This document shows, in pieces, positions 8,078 through 17,224 of a stretch of DNA of 64,000 nt. Made by a program: the position numbers and the translations under genes. Below the pieces are notes generated by a model. The model saw nothing but the letters and a program-made list of their open reading frames with translations, did no database searches and had not been told where the DNA came from. Position 1 is the stretch's first letter, and each line of letters opens with the position of its first letter. The stretch is from JACDHG01 sp963815295 (GTDB lineage: Bacteria > Actinomycetota > Actinomycetes > Propionibacteriales > Nocardioidaceae), in NCBI GenBank assembly GCA_963815295.1, contig CAWFFZ010000013.1:124001-188000 (forward strand), given 5' to 3'.

Positions 8078-9431
8078 ATGTCGATCAGTGCTGCTCCTCC
8101 CGCGACCGGTCCGGGTCGGCCGCTGCCGTCGGACCAGGTGGGGCGGTTGTTGGGTCGGCTCAATGACTGTTTCGACGACCTGCCGGATCCGCCCGTGTGG
8201 TCGCTGGACGACCGCAGGCTCGGGTCTCGACTGGGTGAGGCGCTCGCGGTCCGGGCGCGTGCTGACGAGCTGATTGCGCGGTTGGTGGGGCAGGTCGATG
8301 ACCGTGATCTTGGCCAGCAGTGTGGTGCGTCGTCGACGCGGGCGCATCTGGTGGCGAACTATCGGGTGTCGACCGGTGCCGCAGCCGCGTTGTTGGCGCA
8401 AGCCCGGTGTATGTCGGAGCGGACCGACCTGACCCGCCACGCGTGGGCAACCGGACACGTGTCGGCCGAGCAGGCGGTGGTGATCGGGGCTGCGATCAAA
8501 CGGTTGTCGCCGCAGGTGCCGGCCGAGGCGGTGCAGGCCGGTGAAGCCGACCTGGTCGAGCATGCGCAAGCCCTGACCCACACTCAGTTGCAGGTGTTGG
8601 CGAACCATCTCGTTGAGGTGGTCGACCCCGAGACCGCGGACCAGACACTGGCCGAGCAGTTGGAGGCCGACGAAGCCAGGGCGTTGCAGCAGACCAGCTT
8701 CCGCGGCCGCAAGGGTGCCGATGGGATCGCCCGCTACTGCGGCAAGATGCCGAACCTGCAGTACGACATGTTGACCACCGCCCTCGAAGCGATTGCGTCA
8801 CCGCGCCGCGCCAACCTCAAGGCTGCGGAAGGTGCGACCGCCGAGACCGACCCGACCCAACTCACCTTTAGCCAACGGATGGGGCGCGCGTTCGTCGAAC
8901 TCCTCGAACACCTCCCCACCGACGCGCTGCCCAAACACGGCGTCACCAACGCAGCCGTCGTGGTCACCATCAGCGAAGACAAACTCACCACGGCAATCGG
9001 CGAAGCGACGTTGACGACCGGCACCACCATCTCGGCCGCACAAGCCCGCCGGTTGGCCTGCAACGCCGGCCTCCTGCCACTGGTGCTCGGAGGCGACTCG
9101 GCGATCCTGGACCTCGGACTGACCCAACGCCTCTTCGACCGCTACCAACGCATCGCCCTCGCCATCCGCGACCAAGGCTGCATCTTCCCGAGTTGCGACC
9201 GACCACCAGCCTGGACCGAAGCCCACCACATCCAGGCCTGGCTCGCACGGCGGACCCACCGACCTCTCGAACGGCTGTCTGCTCTGCCACTTCCACCACC
9301 ACCTCATCCACCACGGCGAATGGGCAGTCGTGATGGCCACCGACGGCATCCCCGACATCATCCCCCCAACCCGGATCGACCCCGACCAACAACCGATCCG
9401 ACACCAACGCTTCAAACAACGACGAGAATGA
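8078..9431 (+). pseudogene. DUF222/HNH endonuclease domain protein, frameshifted
   Basis: The protein starts at ATG 8078 and has the DUF222 (13E12-type) region over about 300 residues, then the HNH core CIFPSCDRPPAWTEAHHIQAW. Right after this, around 9240-9255, the frame is lost; the other frame continues GGPTDLSNGCLLCHFHHHLI, which carries the rest of the HNH zinc/metal site, and ends at TGA 9429-9431. One extra base in the run CTGGCTCGCAC explains it. Multicopy DUF222-HNH genes are common in Nocardioides and Mycobacterium and may be mobile; function is unknown. As read the nuclease would be inactive; a sequencing error is possible. Confidence 0.85.
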
Positions 9432-9464
9432 GCCGTCCGCAACCAGAGGCGACGAACGCGCGCG

Positions 9465-11060
9465 TCAGGTCGCCGCCCGGTCGCGCAGAATCTGCTGGCT
9501 CGCGAGCTTGCCGGGAGCACCCATCACGCAACCACCTGGGTGGGTTCCCGAGCCGCACTGGTAGTAGCCCTGGATGGGCGTGCGGTACTGGCTCCAGCCG
9601 GGTGCTGGCCGGAAGAAGTACATCTGCGGGGCGAAGAACTCGCCGGCGAAGATGTTTCCCTCGGTGAGGCCGACCACGCGCTCGATGTCGAGCGGCGTCA
9701 CCACCTCGCGTTGGAGCACCAGGTCACCGAAGCCGGGGAAGAACGACTCCAAGGTCGCTTGCACGGTGTCGCCGAACTTGTCGCGCTCGGTATCCCAGTC
9801 GCTGCCCTTGAGGTGGTACGGCGCGTACTGGACGAAGCACGACATCACGTGCTTGCCCGGCGGCGCCATGTCGGGGTCGACGATCGACTGGATCGCCATG
9901 TCGATGTAAGGGCGCTGGCTGTACCAACCGTACTTGGCGTCGTCGAAGGCGCGCTCGAGGTACTCCATGCTGGGCCCGATGTTGACGAAGCCGCGGTACT
10001 GGTGGGAGCTCTCACCGAGAGCCGGGTACTTCGGCAGGCCGTCGAGGGCAAAGTTGACCTTGGCCGAGGTGCCTTGGAACTTCATCCGGTTGATGTTCTC
10101 GACCAGGTCGCTCGGCAGCTCACGTGGCTCGACGAGCTGGGTGAACGTACGACGGGGGTCGAGTGCACTGACGACGATGTCGGCGCTCAGCTCAGTGCCG
10201 TCCTCCAGCGCGACGCCAACCGCCTTTCCTTCCTTCGTGATCACCTGGTCAACGGGGGAGTCGAGCAGGATTTCGGCACCGTAGGCCTGTGCGGCCCGGG
10301 CGAGCACCTGCGTGAAGCCACCGTTGCCGCCCTTGTGGAAGGCCCACGCCCCGAAGTGACCGTCGTGCTCACCCATCGAGTGGTAGAGCAGAACGAGGCC
10401 AGATCCCTGCGACATCGGGCCGACCTTCGTACCGATGATGCCGGACGACGCGATGTAGCCCTTGAGGATGTCACTCTCGAAGTAGTCGTCGAGGAAGTCG
10501 GCGGCGCTCCCGGTAAGCAGTCGCACGGTGTCGTGCATGACCTTCTGCTCGACGCCGCTCAGGTGGGTGACAAGCTCGGCGATTGCTTCAAGGTCTTCGG
10601 GAGACTTGCCGAAGATGTTCGGCGGCACCTTGTCGAGCAGCGGCTTGACCACCTGGCAGACACGCTCGACGTCGTACTCGTAGCGATCCATCGCATCGGC
10701 GTCGTGGGACGAGTGACGCGCGATCTCCTTGATGTTCTCGTCACGGTCCTGACCGAGCAGGAGGTAGTCGCCGTTCTCCATCGGGGCGAATGACGACGGC
10801 ATCAGGATCGGCATGAAGCCGTGCTTGACGAGGTCGAGCTCGTGGATGATGTCGGGTCGGAGCAGGCTGAGTGCATACGAGAACGTCGTGAAGTGGAAGC
10901 CCGGGCGGAGCTCTTCTGTGATCGCTGCACCACCAACGAAGGAGCGACGTTCGATGATGAGCACGCTGAGGCCGGCCTTCGCCAAGTAGGCACCGTTGAC
11001 GAGTCCGTTGTGTCCGCCGCCGACGATGATGGCGTCGTAGGTCTTGCTGTTGGTCGCCAT
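9465..11060 (-). CDS. Phytoene-desaturase-like FAD-dependent oxidoreductase
   Basis: 531 residues of the COG1233/NAD(P)-FAD amine-oxidase-like family (PYROXD2/phytoene desaturase relatives). The N-terminal dinucleotide fold is clear: AIIVGGGHNGLVNGAYLAKAG with the acidic residue of IIERR and VGGAAITEE. The C-terminus has the second FAD-contact segment (YQCGSGTHPGGCVMGAPGKLA). Its substrate is unknown; carotenoid genes are not nearby. It starts two bases after the stop of the GcvT-like gene upstream, so the two are one transcription unit and probably act on the same small molecule, perhaps a methylated amine. Confidence 0.85.
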   Translation of the reverse strand: MATNSKTYDAIIVGGGHNGLVNGAYLAKAGLSVLIIERRSFVGGAAITEELRPGFHFTTFSYALSLLRPDIIHELDLVKHGFMPILMPSSFAPMENGDYLLLGQDRDENIKEIARHSSHDADAMDRYEYDVERVCQVVKPLLDKVPPNIFGKSPEDLEAIAELVTHLSGVEQKVMHDTVRLLTGSAADFLDDYFESDILKGYIASSGIIGTKVGPMSQGSGLVLLYHSMGEHDGHFGAWAFHKGGNGGFTQVLARAAQAYGAEILLDSPVDQVITKEGKAVGVALEDGTELSADIVVSALDPRRTFTQLVEPRELPSDLVENINRMKFQGTSAKVNFALDGLPKYPALGESSHQYRGFVNIGPSMEYLERAFDDAKYGWYSQRPYIDMAIQSIVDPDMAPPGKHVMSCFVQYAPYHLKGSDWDTERDKFGDTVQATLESFFPGFGDLVLQREVVTPLDIERVVGLTEGNIFAGEFFAPQMYFFRPAPGWSQYRTPIQGYYQCGSGTHPGGCVMGAPGKLASQQILRDRAAT

Positions 11061-11062
11061 GG

Positions 11063-12262
11063 TCAGGCCGTCTTTCGCTCTGGTTTGAACAAGGGCATCC
11101 GAGCCACATCGGCGGCCACCGTCTCGTACTGGTGGTTGATCGTGAGCTCGAGGTTGACACGCGAACCGACCTTCGCGAGGTCAGGGCGCACACGCGCCAT
11201 CGCGATGTGGCGCTGCAGCACGGGGGAGTACATCAGGCTGGTGGCATAGCCGATACGGCTGCCTTCGTCGTCGTACAACATCGACTCGTAGTCGAGCGGA
11301 GTCTCGTCCTTCGGCGGGATGAGGCCGGCACTGTTGTAGAGCCGGTCGTAGTCCCGCCAGTCGATGACAAGCCCCACACTTGACCATCGCGATGTCTTGT
11401 CTGCGATCTCCTTGCGGATGGCGTTGCGCCCGATGAACGGACGGTCATCGGCATCAATGCCCTTGAGCATCCAGCCGAACCCGAGCTCCTTGGGGGTGAC
11501 GCGCTCATGGTCGGTGAATGCGAAACGGCTCGACGAGAACTCGACATTGATCAGCACGAGACCCGCTTCGATGCGCGTCATCAGCAGCGCCTCCTCGCCG
11601 AACGGGATGAAGCCGTGGCCCTCGCCCGCCTCCATCACAGCATCGAGCACGGGAAGGGCGTTGTCGGCTCCGACGCGGATCTCGAAGCCGAGGTCGCCGG
11701 TATAGCCGGTGCGAGAGATCGTGACGGGCGCCGAGCCGATCTTGGCCTCGGTGTGGTCGAAGAAGCCGAGGTCGTTGACCTCGGGGGCGAGCTTGCCGAT
11801 GATCTCGCGGGATCGGGGACCCTGCACGGCGAGCATGCCGAACTCGTCGCTGACGTCTTCGATCTCCACGTCGAGTCGTCCGACGAGGTCGCGGAGGTAA
11901 CCGACGTTCGGCTCGGCCGCGGTGAGCAGGAACTCGGTGTCGGAGTGACGGAACACCACGCCGTCCTCGAGCACGAAGCCTCGGTCATCGCACCAGATCG
12001 TGTACTGCGCCTTGCCTGGTCGGCAAAGTCTGATGTCGCGCGTCATCACGCCCGCAAGGAACTTCTCGGCATCCCTGCCGCGGATCCAGAACTTGTAGAG
12101 CGGCGACGTGTCGAAGAAGCCAGCGCTGTTGCGGACGGCGAAGTACTCATGCTTGGCCGACATGTCGTACTTCATCGCCGACAGATAGCCAGACCAGTGG
12201 CCCCAGAGTCCGGTCGTGTTTAGGTCGTTCAGGCGCTCATAGAAGGGCGTGGTCTTGATCAT
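11063..12262 (-). CDS. GcvT-like aminomethyltransferase family protein
   Basis: 399 residues with the folate-binding GcvT fold: FAVRNSAGFFDTSPLYKFWI at the N-terminus, LAVQGPRSREIIGKL, SRTGYTGDLGFEI and the C-terminal barrel domain (IGRNAI...SRIGYATSLMYSP). Relatives include glycine-cleavage T protein, dimethylglycine/sarcosine oxidase C-domains and DMSP demethylase; all transfer a one-carbon group to tetrahydrofolate. GcvH/GcvP are absent here, so this is likely a demethylase for a methylated compound working with the downstream FAD enzyme. It is divergent from the TetR gene at 12360, the likely regulator. Confidence 0.85.
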   Translation of the reverse strand: MIKTTPFYERLNDLNTTGLWGHWSGYLSAMKYDMSAKHEYFAVRNSAGFFDTSPLYKFWIRGRDAEKFLAGVMTRDIRLCRPGKAQYTIWCDDRGFVLEDGVVFRHSDTEFLLTAAEPNVGYLRDLVGRLDVEIEDVSDEFGMLAVQGPRSREIIGKLAPEVNDLGFFDHTEAKIGSAPVTISRTGYTGDLGFEIRVGADNALPVLDAVMEAGEGHGFIPFGEEALLMTRIEAGLVLINVEFSSSRFAFTDHERVTPKELGFGWMLKGIDADDRPFIGRNAIRKEIADKTSRWSSVGLVIDWRDYDRLYNSAGLIPPKDETPLDYESMLYDDEGSRIGYATSLMYSPVLQRHIAMARVRPDLAKVGSRVNLELTINHQYETVAADVARMPLFKPERKTA

Positions 12263-12359
12263 TGCTCGGCAACTCCCTCGGGTCTTCCGCTGCAGCGGGG
12301 GACTTTGTCAGCCTAGGCACTGTTGGACACACGCGCAATAGGGTTGACTGGTGCTCGTG

Positions 12360-12989
12360 ATGGCCAGGATGAACCCGGTCGAACGCCGAGACAACATCGT
12401 CGACGCGGCGCTCGCTGTGATGCTGCGTAAGGGGATGGCGGCAACCACCGTGCGCGATGTCGCCGAGGAGATGGGTACGTCGAGCGGTCTGATCCACCAC
12501 TACTTCACGTCGATGGACGATCTGCTGGCGGCTGCCTTCGATCGCGCCGCCAGCCAAGACCTCAACGTGACCCGCGACGCCATGACGCAAGGTGTCGACC
12601 CCGTCAAGCGGCTTGCGATCTTCTTCGCCACGTACGCTCGGGCCGATCAGGACTGGGCTTTCCAGTTGTGGCTCGATGCATGGGCGGAGGCCTCGCGACG
12701 ACCAGCGCTGCAGGCGACGTCGCAACGGCTCAACGTTGCCTGGCAACAGCTGCTGGTGGCAGCCATCCACGACGGGATCAACGCCAAGCTGATGTCGTGT
12801 CCCGATCCCGAGGGGGCTGCCTGGCGGATCTTGTCCTTGCTCGACGGTCTCGCTCTCCAGACCGTTGCGCACCGAGCGGCCATCGCCCGCGACGCGGTGA
12901 TCCCGTGGTCTGTCGCCCACGCCGAGGCGGAGCTCGGGCTCGAGCGGGGTGCTCTCCGATTGTCAGTGAGCGGCGCCTCCGTTTGGTGA
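12360..12989 (+). CDS. TetR/AcrR family regulator
   Basis: 209 residues. The N-terminal helix-turn-helix is clear (RRDNIVDAALAVMLRKGMAA then TTVRDVAEEMGTSSGLIHHY), with a ligand domain that contains WAFQLWLDAWAEA and resembles the BetI-type C-terminus. It is divergent from the GcvT-like/FAD pair across about 97 bases and likely controls it. ATG 12360 is preferred; GTG 12351 and ATG 12369 are also possible. The LanC-like gene follows within 20 bases. Confidence 0.85.
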   Translation: MARMNPVERRDNIVDAALAVMLRKGMAATTVRDVAEEMGTSSGLIHHYFTSMDDLLAAAFDRAASQDLNVTRDAMTQGVDPVKRLAIFFATYARADQDWAFQLWLDAWAEASRRPALQATSQRLNVAWQQLLVAAIHDGINAKLMSCPDPEGAAWRILSLLDGLALQTVAHRAAIARDAVIPWSVAHAEAELGLERGALRLSVSGASVW

Positions 12990-13008
12990 CCGTGAGACGG
13001 TGGAAAGC

Positions 13009-14271
13009 ATGAGCCAACAGGCATCTGACGCCGAGGCCCTGGCCGCAGAAGGTCTGGCGTGGTTGCTGGGAAGGGCGGTCGAGACACCAGCGGGTCTTGT
13101 CTGGTCAGGAAAGCCCAGCGACGACGAAGTCGATCCGACGTTGTACAGCGGTTCCTCGGGGATCGTGAACACGTTGTTGGAGGCCTACCGTCATTTCGGC
13201 GACGACCAGTACGCCGATGCCGCGGTCCGAGGCGCCCGAGCCATCGCAGAAGAGGTCGCGCGATGGGAGCTCTCCTCCCTGTACTTCGGCGTTGCCGGGA
13301 TGGCATTCGCTCTCCGCTCAGTGGACGACGTGCTCGGTGACCCGCCTTCGGCCACCGCGGCCGCGGCGGCCCTTGACGTCGTCCGGTCGCGCTTCGACGG
13401 AGAGCGTTGGGCTGACCAGTTCGAGCTGCTCGGCGGCAACGCCGGGATCGCCCTCGCGGCGATGGCAGCTGGCGACGCCGACCTCGCCCTGCTAGCTGCC
13501 ACGCCGTACCTGCGAACAGCCGAGACAACGGTCGGCGGTGTGCACTGGGAGGTGCGCGCAGGAACACCGGCGCGCTTCCACCACATTTCGCACGGAACGC
13601 TGGGCATCGTCGCGGCCCTCGCTGCAGTCGGTCAGGGGACCGGACGTCGGGATCTGACCGAGTTGGCTCTCGCCGGAGCAGCCGACGTTGTGAGTCGCAA
13701 CGAAGCGGATGCGTCTGGATTCCTGGTCCCCCACTCTGATCCCCAGCACAAGCCGGAACTGGTGGAGCGCTACAGCTACGGGTGGTGCCACGGCCCAGCT
13801 GGCGACGCCCAGGTGTTTCGGCTGTTGAGTGCTGTGACCCAGGATCCGGCCTGGCAAGACCTGGCCGAACGGTGTTGGCACACGGTGACGCAGTCTGGCC
13901 TGCCGAGCCGGCTGAGACCCGGATTCTGGGACAACAACGGCCGCTGCTGCGGAACCGCGGGAGTGCTCGCTCTCGCTTGCGACCGCTGCGCCGAGCTGGG
14001 CGGCGACCTGGACTTCGCGCAGGTACTCGTCGGTGATCTCGCGGACCGCGTCACCCGCGATGCCGATGGAGCACGCTGGTCGAACCACGAGCATCGGGCG
14101 ACCCCGAGCGAGCTGGAGCCCCGTGACGGCTGGGCCATGGGCAACGCGGGGATAGTCCGCGAGCTGCTGCGGTTTGCTCGGGTCTCGTCTGGCCGCGATC
14201 CGAGGTACGCCGTCAGCTGGCCCGATCACCCCACCGTCAATTCGGCTGATGCACCCTTGAGGAAGATTTAG
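13009..14271 (+). CDS. LanC-like (lanthionine synthetase C family) protein
   Basis: About 420 residues in an alpha/alpha-barrel pattern with repeated glycine-rich loops (YSGSSGIVNTLLEAY, LYFGVAGMAFAL, ISHGTLGIVAAL). The LanC zinc motifs appear as GWCHGPAGDAQ (first Cys ligand) and GRCCGTAGVLAL; the second motif is CCG where canonical LanC has CHG, so the usual His ligand is Cys. No precursor peptide, LanB/LanM or exporter gene is near, so a lantibiotic role is unlikely. It sits downstream of the TetR gene as a likely co-transcribed partner. Stand-alone LanC-like proteins have been linked to glutathione or thiol chemistry in eukaryotes; the bacterial role is unknown. Confidence 0.8.
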   Translation: MSQQASDAEALAAEGLAWLLGRAVETPAGLVWSGKPSDDEVDPTLYSGSSGIVNTLLEAYRHFGDDQYADAAVRGARAIAEEVARWELSSLYFGVAGMAFALRSVDDVLGDPPSATAAAAALDVVRSRFDGERWADQFELLGGNAGIALAAMAAGDADLALLAATPYLRTAETTVGGVHWEVRAGTPARFHHISHGTLGIVAALAAVGQGTGRRDLTELALAGAADVVSRNEADASGFLVPHSDPQHKPELVERYSYGWCHGPAGDAQVFRLLSAVTQDPAWQDLAERCWHTVTQSGLPSRLRPGFWDNNGRCCGTAGVLALACDRCAELGGDLDFAQVLVGDLADRVTRDADGARWSNHEHRATPSELEPRDGWAMGNAGIVRELLRFARVSSGRDPRYAVSWPDHPTVNSADAPLRKI

Positions 14272-14274
14272 AGT

Positions 14275-14288
14275 TCAACTAGTGTTGA
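14275..14288. promoter_or_regulatory. Inverted repeat upstream of the pirin gene
   Basis: TCAAC (14275-14279) and GTTGA (14284-14288) flank TAGT, centred on the palindrome ACTAGT, 35 bases before the pirin start. It starts only 4 bases after the LanC-like stop and so could be a weak terminator, but its shape suits a regulator-binding site better. Confidence 0.4.
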
Positions 14289-14322
14289 GACAGGTGACCT
14301 GCTTGCCTGAGAGGAGCCACCT

Positions 14323-15309
14323 ATGCCCGCGGTGACCGTGGACGACCTGACCCAGCTGCCCCGCATCCCGGAGTCGCAGCCCCACGCGACAGTACGACCC
14401 GTCGTGTCGATGACGACCGCGCCGCGTGGCTTCGAAGGTGAGGGCTTCCCGGTGCGCCGCGCGTTCGCCGGCGTCGACCTCGCCCTCCTCGACCCGTTCA
14501 TCCACATGGACCAGATGGGGGAGGTGGAGTATGCACCGGGCGAGCCCAAAGGCACCGCCTGGCACCCGCACCGCGGCTTCGAGACCGTGACCTACCTGCT
14601 CGATGGCACGTTCGAGCACCAAGACAGTCACGGCGGCGGCGGCAGCATAAGCAACGGCGACACCCAGTGGATGACTGCCGGCGGCGGCATCCTGCACATC
14701 GAGAAGCCGCCGGAGTGGCTGGTCCAGCAGGGTGGCCTGTTCCACGGCATACAGCTCTGGGTCAACTTGCCACGAGCCCAGAAGTGGGCCGACCCGCGCT
14801 ACCAGGATCTGCGCGGCGGCGACGTGGCGCTCGCGACCACCGCCGACGCGGGTGCGCTCGTGCGGATCATCGCCGGCGAGATCGGTGATGTCACCGGACC
14901 CGGATCGACGTACACACCTATGACGATGGTGCATGCCACCGTCGCCGCATCGGCCGCCCTGACGCTCCCGTGGCGCCGCGACTTCAACGCACTGGTCTAT
15001 GTACTGGCAGGCAAGGGCACCGTCGGAGCCGAACGCCGTCCGATCGAGACTGGTCAGCTGGCCGTGCTCGGCGCCGGCGACGTGATCGACATCCATGCTT
15101 CCGCTCACCAGGAGACGCGCACCCCGTCGCTCGAGGTGCTGGTTCTCGGCGGACGTCGCATCGGTGAGCCTGTTGCCTGGGGTGGGCCGTTCGTGATGAA
15201 CACCCGTGCGGAGGTCATCGAAGCCTTCGAGGACTTCCAGGCAGGACGGCTCGGCCAGATCCCCTCGGCCCATGGACTCGGGACCGGCATCACCACCACA
15301 GGAAGCTGA
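14323..15309 (+). CDS. Pirin family protein
   Basis: 328 residues, bicupin. The N-terminal cupin holds the pirin signature (FIHMDQMGEVEY, then GTAWHPHRGFETVTYLLDG with metal-binding His residues, then HQDSHG) and DTQWMTAGGGILHIE. The C-terminal cupin (FNALVYVLAGKG) lacks metal ligands as usual. Bacterial pirins bind iron or other metals and some show quercetinase activity or modulate metabolism. A strong ribosome-binding site (GAGGAG) precedes ATG 14323. Confidence 0.9.
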   Translation: MPAVTVDDLTQLPRIPESQPHATVRPVVSMTTAPRGFEGEGFPVRRAFAGVDLALLDPFIHMDQMGEVEYAPGEPKGTAWHPHRGFETVTYLLDGTFEHQDSHGGGGSISNGDTQWMTAGGGILHIEKPPEWLVQQGGLFHGIQLWVNLPRAQKWADPRYQDLRGGDVALATTADAGALVRIIAGEIGDVTGPGSTYTPMTMVHATVAASAALTLPWRRDFNALVYVLAGKGTVGAERRPIETGQLAVLGAGDVIDIHASAHQETRTPSLEVLVLGGRRIGEPVAWGGPFVMNTRAEVIEAFEDFQAGRLGQIPSAHGLGTGITTTGS

Positions 15310-15348
15310 ACATGCCAACAGAAGCGCTCGGCGCAGGGAGCGGTGCGC

Positions 15349-15366
15349 AACGGCAGTTCTGCCGTT
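15349..15366. promoter_or_regulatory. 18-bp inverted repeat upstream of the HTH gene
   Basis: AACGGCAG and CTGCCGTT are perfect inverted arms with a 2-base centre, 63 bases before the start of the HTH protein at 15429. The tiny centre makes a terminator hairpin unlikely and an operator likely; a TAGATT hexamer at about 15393 could be a -10 element. Confidence 0.5.
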
Positions 15367-15428
15367 ACGGCTCGGTTCATGGGCGCGACTGTCTAGATTG
15401 ACGACAAACGACGAGGGGAGGGACGAGC

Positions 15429-17000
15429 ATGGCAGCAGGACGTCGCGGTCGTCCTTATCAGATCCCCGAGGACACCACGTCTCTTCGCTCACCGACTGCA
15501 GACGTCGATGCCCGCGTCGGCTGGCTGCTCCTGATGTCGAGGCTCCACCACCCTGAGCCCGGCTTCGCCCTCGGTGAGTCCTTCAACGCCGCCCTGCAAT
15601 CGGTCGGGCTCCGTGCAGACCGCAGCGCAGTCAGCCGTTGGGAGTCAGGGAAGGTCACGCCGCGGTACTCCGTACTCCAAGCCTACGAGCTAGCGCTTGG
15701 TATGCCGCCCGGTCAGTTGACCAGCGTCGTCAACGCTCTTCGCCGCGCACTCGGCGGAGAAGGTCTGCCGGCGTGGATGCCTGTGCTCGACCCTAAGTCG
15801 TCGTCGTTCCACGACGAGCTCGATCGTCTCTTCGAAGCGTTGGTCGAAGGCCCCGGCACCGGACCCGAGTGGACCAGCCTCGCGCATCACGTCGCGGCCA
15901 CCGACACGATGTATGTGCCGAGCGCCGTGTGGAAACAGCTGTCGCGACATCTCGTCCAACAGATGTCCAGGTCCGTCGGCATCACCTATCTGCAGCGCTT
16001 CGAAGCGATGCGGCTGTTGTTGGAACACCGAGTCGCCCATCCGTGGCTGCTCCACGCCGTCGGTGAGTTCCTCGACGACCCGGCTGTGCAGATCATCAAC
16101 GACCCGATCGGGGTGTTGGAGCTGTCGCGGGCCACCGAAGCGGCCGCCGTCATCCTCGACACGTTCTTCACCACACAGTCCCTCGACGTCTTCTGGGCGG
16201 CTGCCGAAGCGGTCGCGATCAAGATCGAGGAAGACTGCTACACCGATGCGCAGATCGCTCGCATCGAGGGCGTGGTCAGTGCCAGGTTGAAGGGACCACA
16301 GGCCACGGCGTCCGGTTTCGAGGACCTGATCATGGCCCTACCAGAGCGGTCGCAGGAGCGGCTGCTCTACGCGTCGCGTGGAGTCACCGGACATGAGGAG
16401 CTTGCCCAGGCGGCTGCCCACGGAGAGCGGTTCAGCCCGGTCACGACCCGTCGCGTCTCCCAACGGGTCGCCGAAGCCGTTCGCGACCGCCTGCCGGCAT
16501 CCAACCTGTATGACGAGGACAAGATGACCCCCCGGCTGATCCGCGAGGCGCTCTTCGCCGCCCGCTTTAACCGGACCCACTATGCGTGCATCTTCCTGCA
16601 CGGAAGTCCGATCCGTAGCCCGCTCTCCGCCGCCCTCGCGGACGAGATCGAAGCGGTCGGCCTTGATGACCCGATGACCCCGCGCTTCGTCCGACTGATC
16701 CGCTACCTCGCATCGCCTTCGCAGGAGGAGCAGATGCTGTCGTGGTTGCCCAAGGCACCACCGATGGTTGCCCGCGACCTAGCACTGGGGCTCGGGCACA
16801 TCGACAGCGAGCGTTCGCTCGACGAGCTCGTCCCACTGATCGCCGGCGATCGGTCGCTGCTCGACCGCGCGTTGCTCTATGGCCTCGGCATGCGTCAAGC
16901 ATCAGCGATGCACGAGGTGGCGGCCGACGAAAGCCAGCCGCAACACGTGCGCGACGGTGCATTGTGGTGGATCCGCCAGGGTGGCGCAGTTCGCAGTTAA
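15429..17000 (+). CDS. Large XRE-type HTH protein with helical C-terminal region
   Basis: 523 residues. Residues ~55-100 contain a Cro/C1-type helix-turn-helix (RADRSAVSRWESGKVTPRYSVLQAYELALGM). The remaining ~400 residues are alpha-helical, leucine/alanine rich, without recognised enzyme motifs; the pattern resembles a helical-repeat sensor. I do not recognise a named family. It is the first gene of a tight operon: its TAA stop overlaps the ATG of the next small gene (TAATG at 16998-17002), and that gene overlaps the diguanylate cyclase. A palindrome upstream suggests autoregulation. The context suggests a transcription factor tied to c-di-GMP signalling. Confidence 0.7.
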   Translation: MAAGRRGRPYQIPEDTTSLRSPTADVDARVGWLLLMSRLHHPEPGFALGESFNAALQSVGLRADRSAVSRWESGKVTPRYSVLQAYELALGMPPGQLTSVVNALRRALGGEGLPAWMPVLDPKSSSFHDELDRLFEALVEGPGTGPEWTSLAHHVAATDTMYVPSAVWKQLSRHLVQQMSRSVGITYLQRFEAMRLLLEHRVAHPWLLHAVGEFLDDPAVQIINDPIGVLELSRATEAAAVILDTFFTTQSLDVFWAAAEAVAIKIEEDCYTDAQIARIEGVVSARLKGPQATASGFEDLIMALPERSQERLLYASRGVTGHEELAQAAAHGERFSPVTTRRVSQRVAEAVRDRLPASNLYDEDKMTPRLIREALFAARFNRTHYACIFLHGSPIRSPLSAALADEIEAVGLDDPMTPRFVRLIRYLASPSQEEQMLSWLPKAPPMVARDLALGLGHIDSERSLDELVPLIAGDRSLLDRALLYGLGMRQASAMHEVAADESQPQHVRDGALWWIRQGGAVRS

Positions 17001-17224
17001 TGGCGCACCAGGGCTGCGATACTGACTGGATGGGATCCGTTATGGATCAGGGCCAGGACCTCTTCCGCGTTTGGTGGGATGAGGGTGCCGAGATCGTGCG
17101 CTGTGCACGGGCCCATGACGCGGTCTGCGGCGAGCCCGTGGCGACCGACGCTGATCGCACGCCCACGCGCATGTTCATGAGTGAGTCTTCCGCTCTCGAA
17201 TGGCTGCACGGGTATCGACGGTGA
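17000..17224 (+). CDS. Small hypothetical protein between HTH and GGDEF genes
   Basis: 74 residues if translation begins at the ATG overlapping the previous TAA; alternative starts are 17030 and 17045. Sequence includes DLFRVWWDEGAEIVRCARAH and ends EWLHGYRR. No signal peptide or membrane segment. The TAATG at its start and the GTGA overlap with the next gene (17221-17224) strongly support that it is translated. Family not recognised. Confidence 0.65.
   Translation: MAHQGCDTDWMGSVMDQGQDLFRVWWDEGAEIVRCARAHDAVCGEPVATDADRTPTRMFMSESSALEWLHGYRR

Noticed and set aside
9540..10793. Long plus-strand frame of 417 codons
   Set aside because: It lies antisense to the clear FAD oxidoreductase and its translation is Val/Glu/Leu/Arg-biased without motifs; a GC-codon shadow.
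13009..14271. Lantibiotic cluster
   Set aside because: No precursor peptide, LanB/LanM, protease or exporter nearby; LanC-like alone is not evidence for a RiPP locus.
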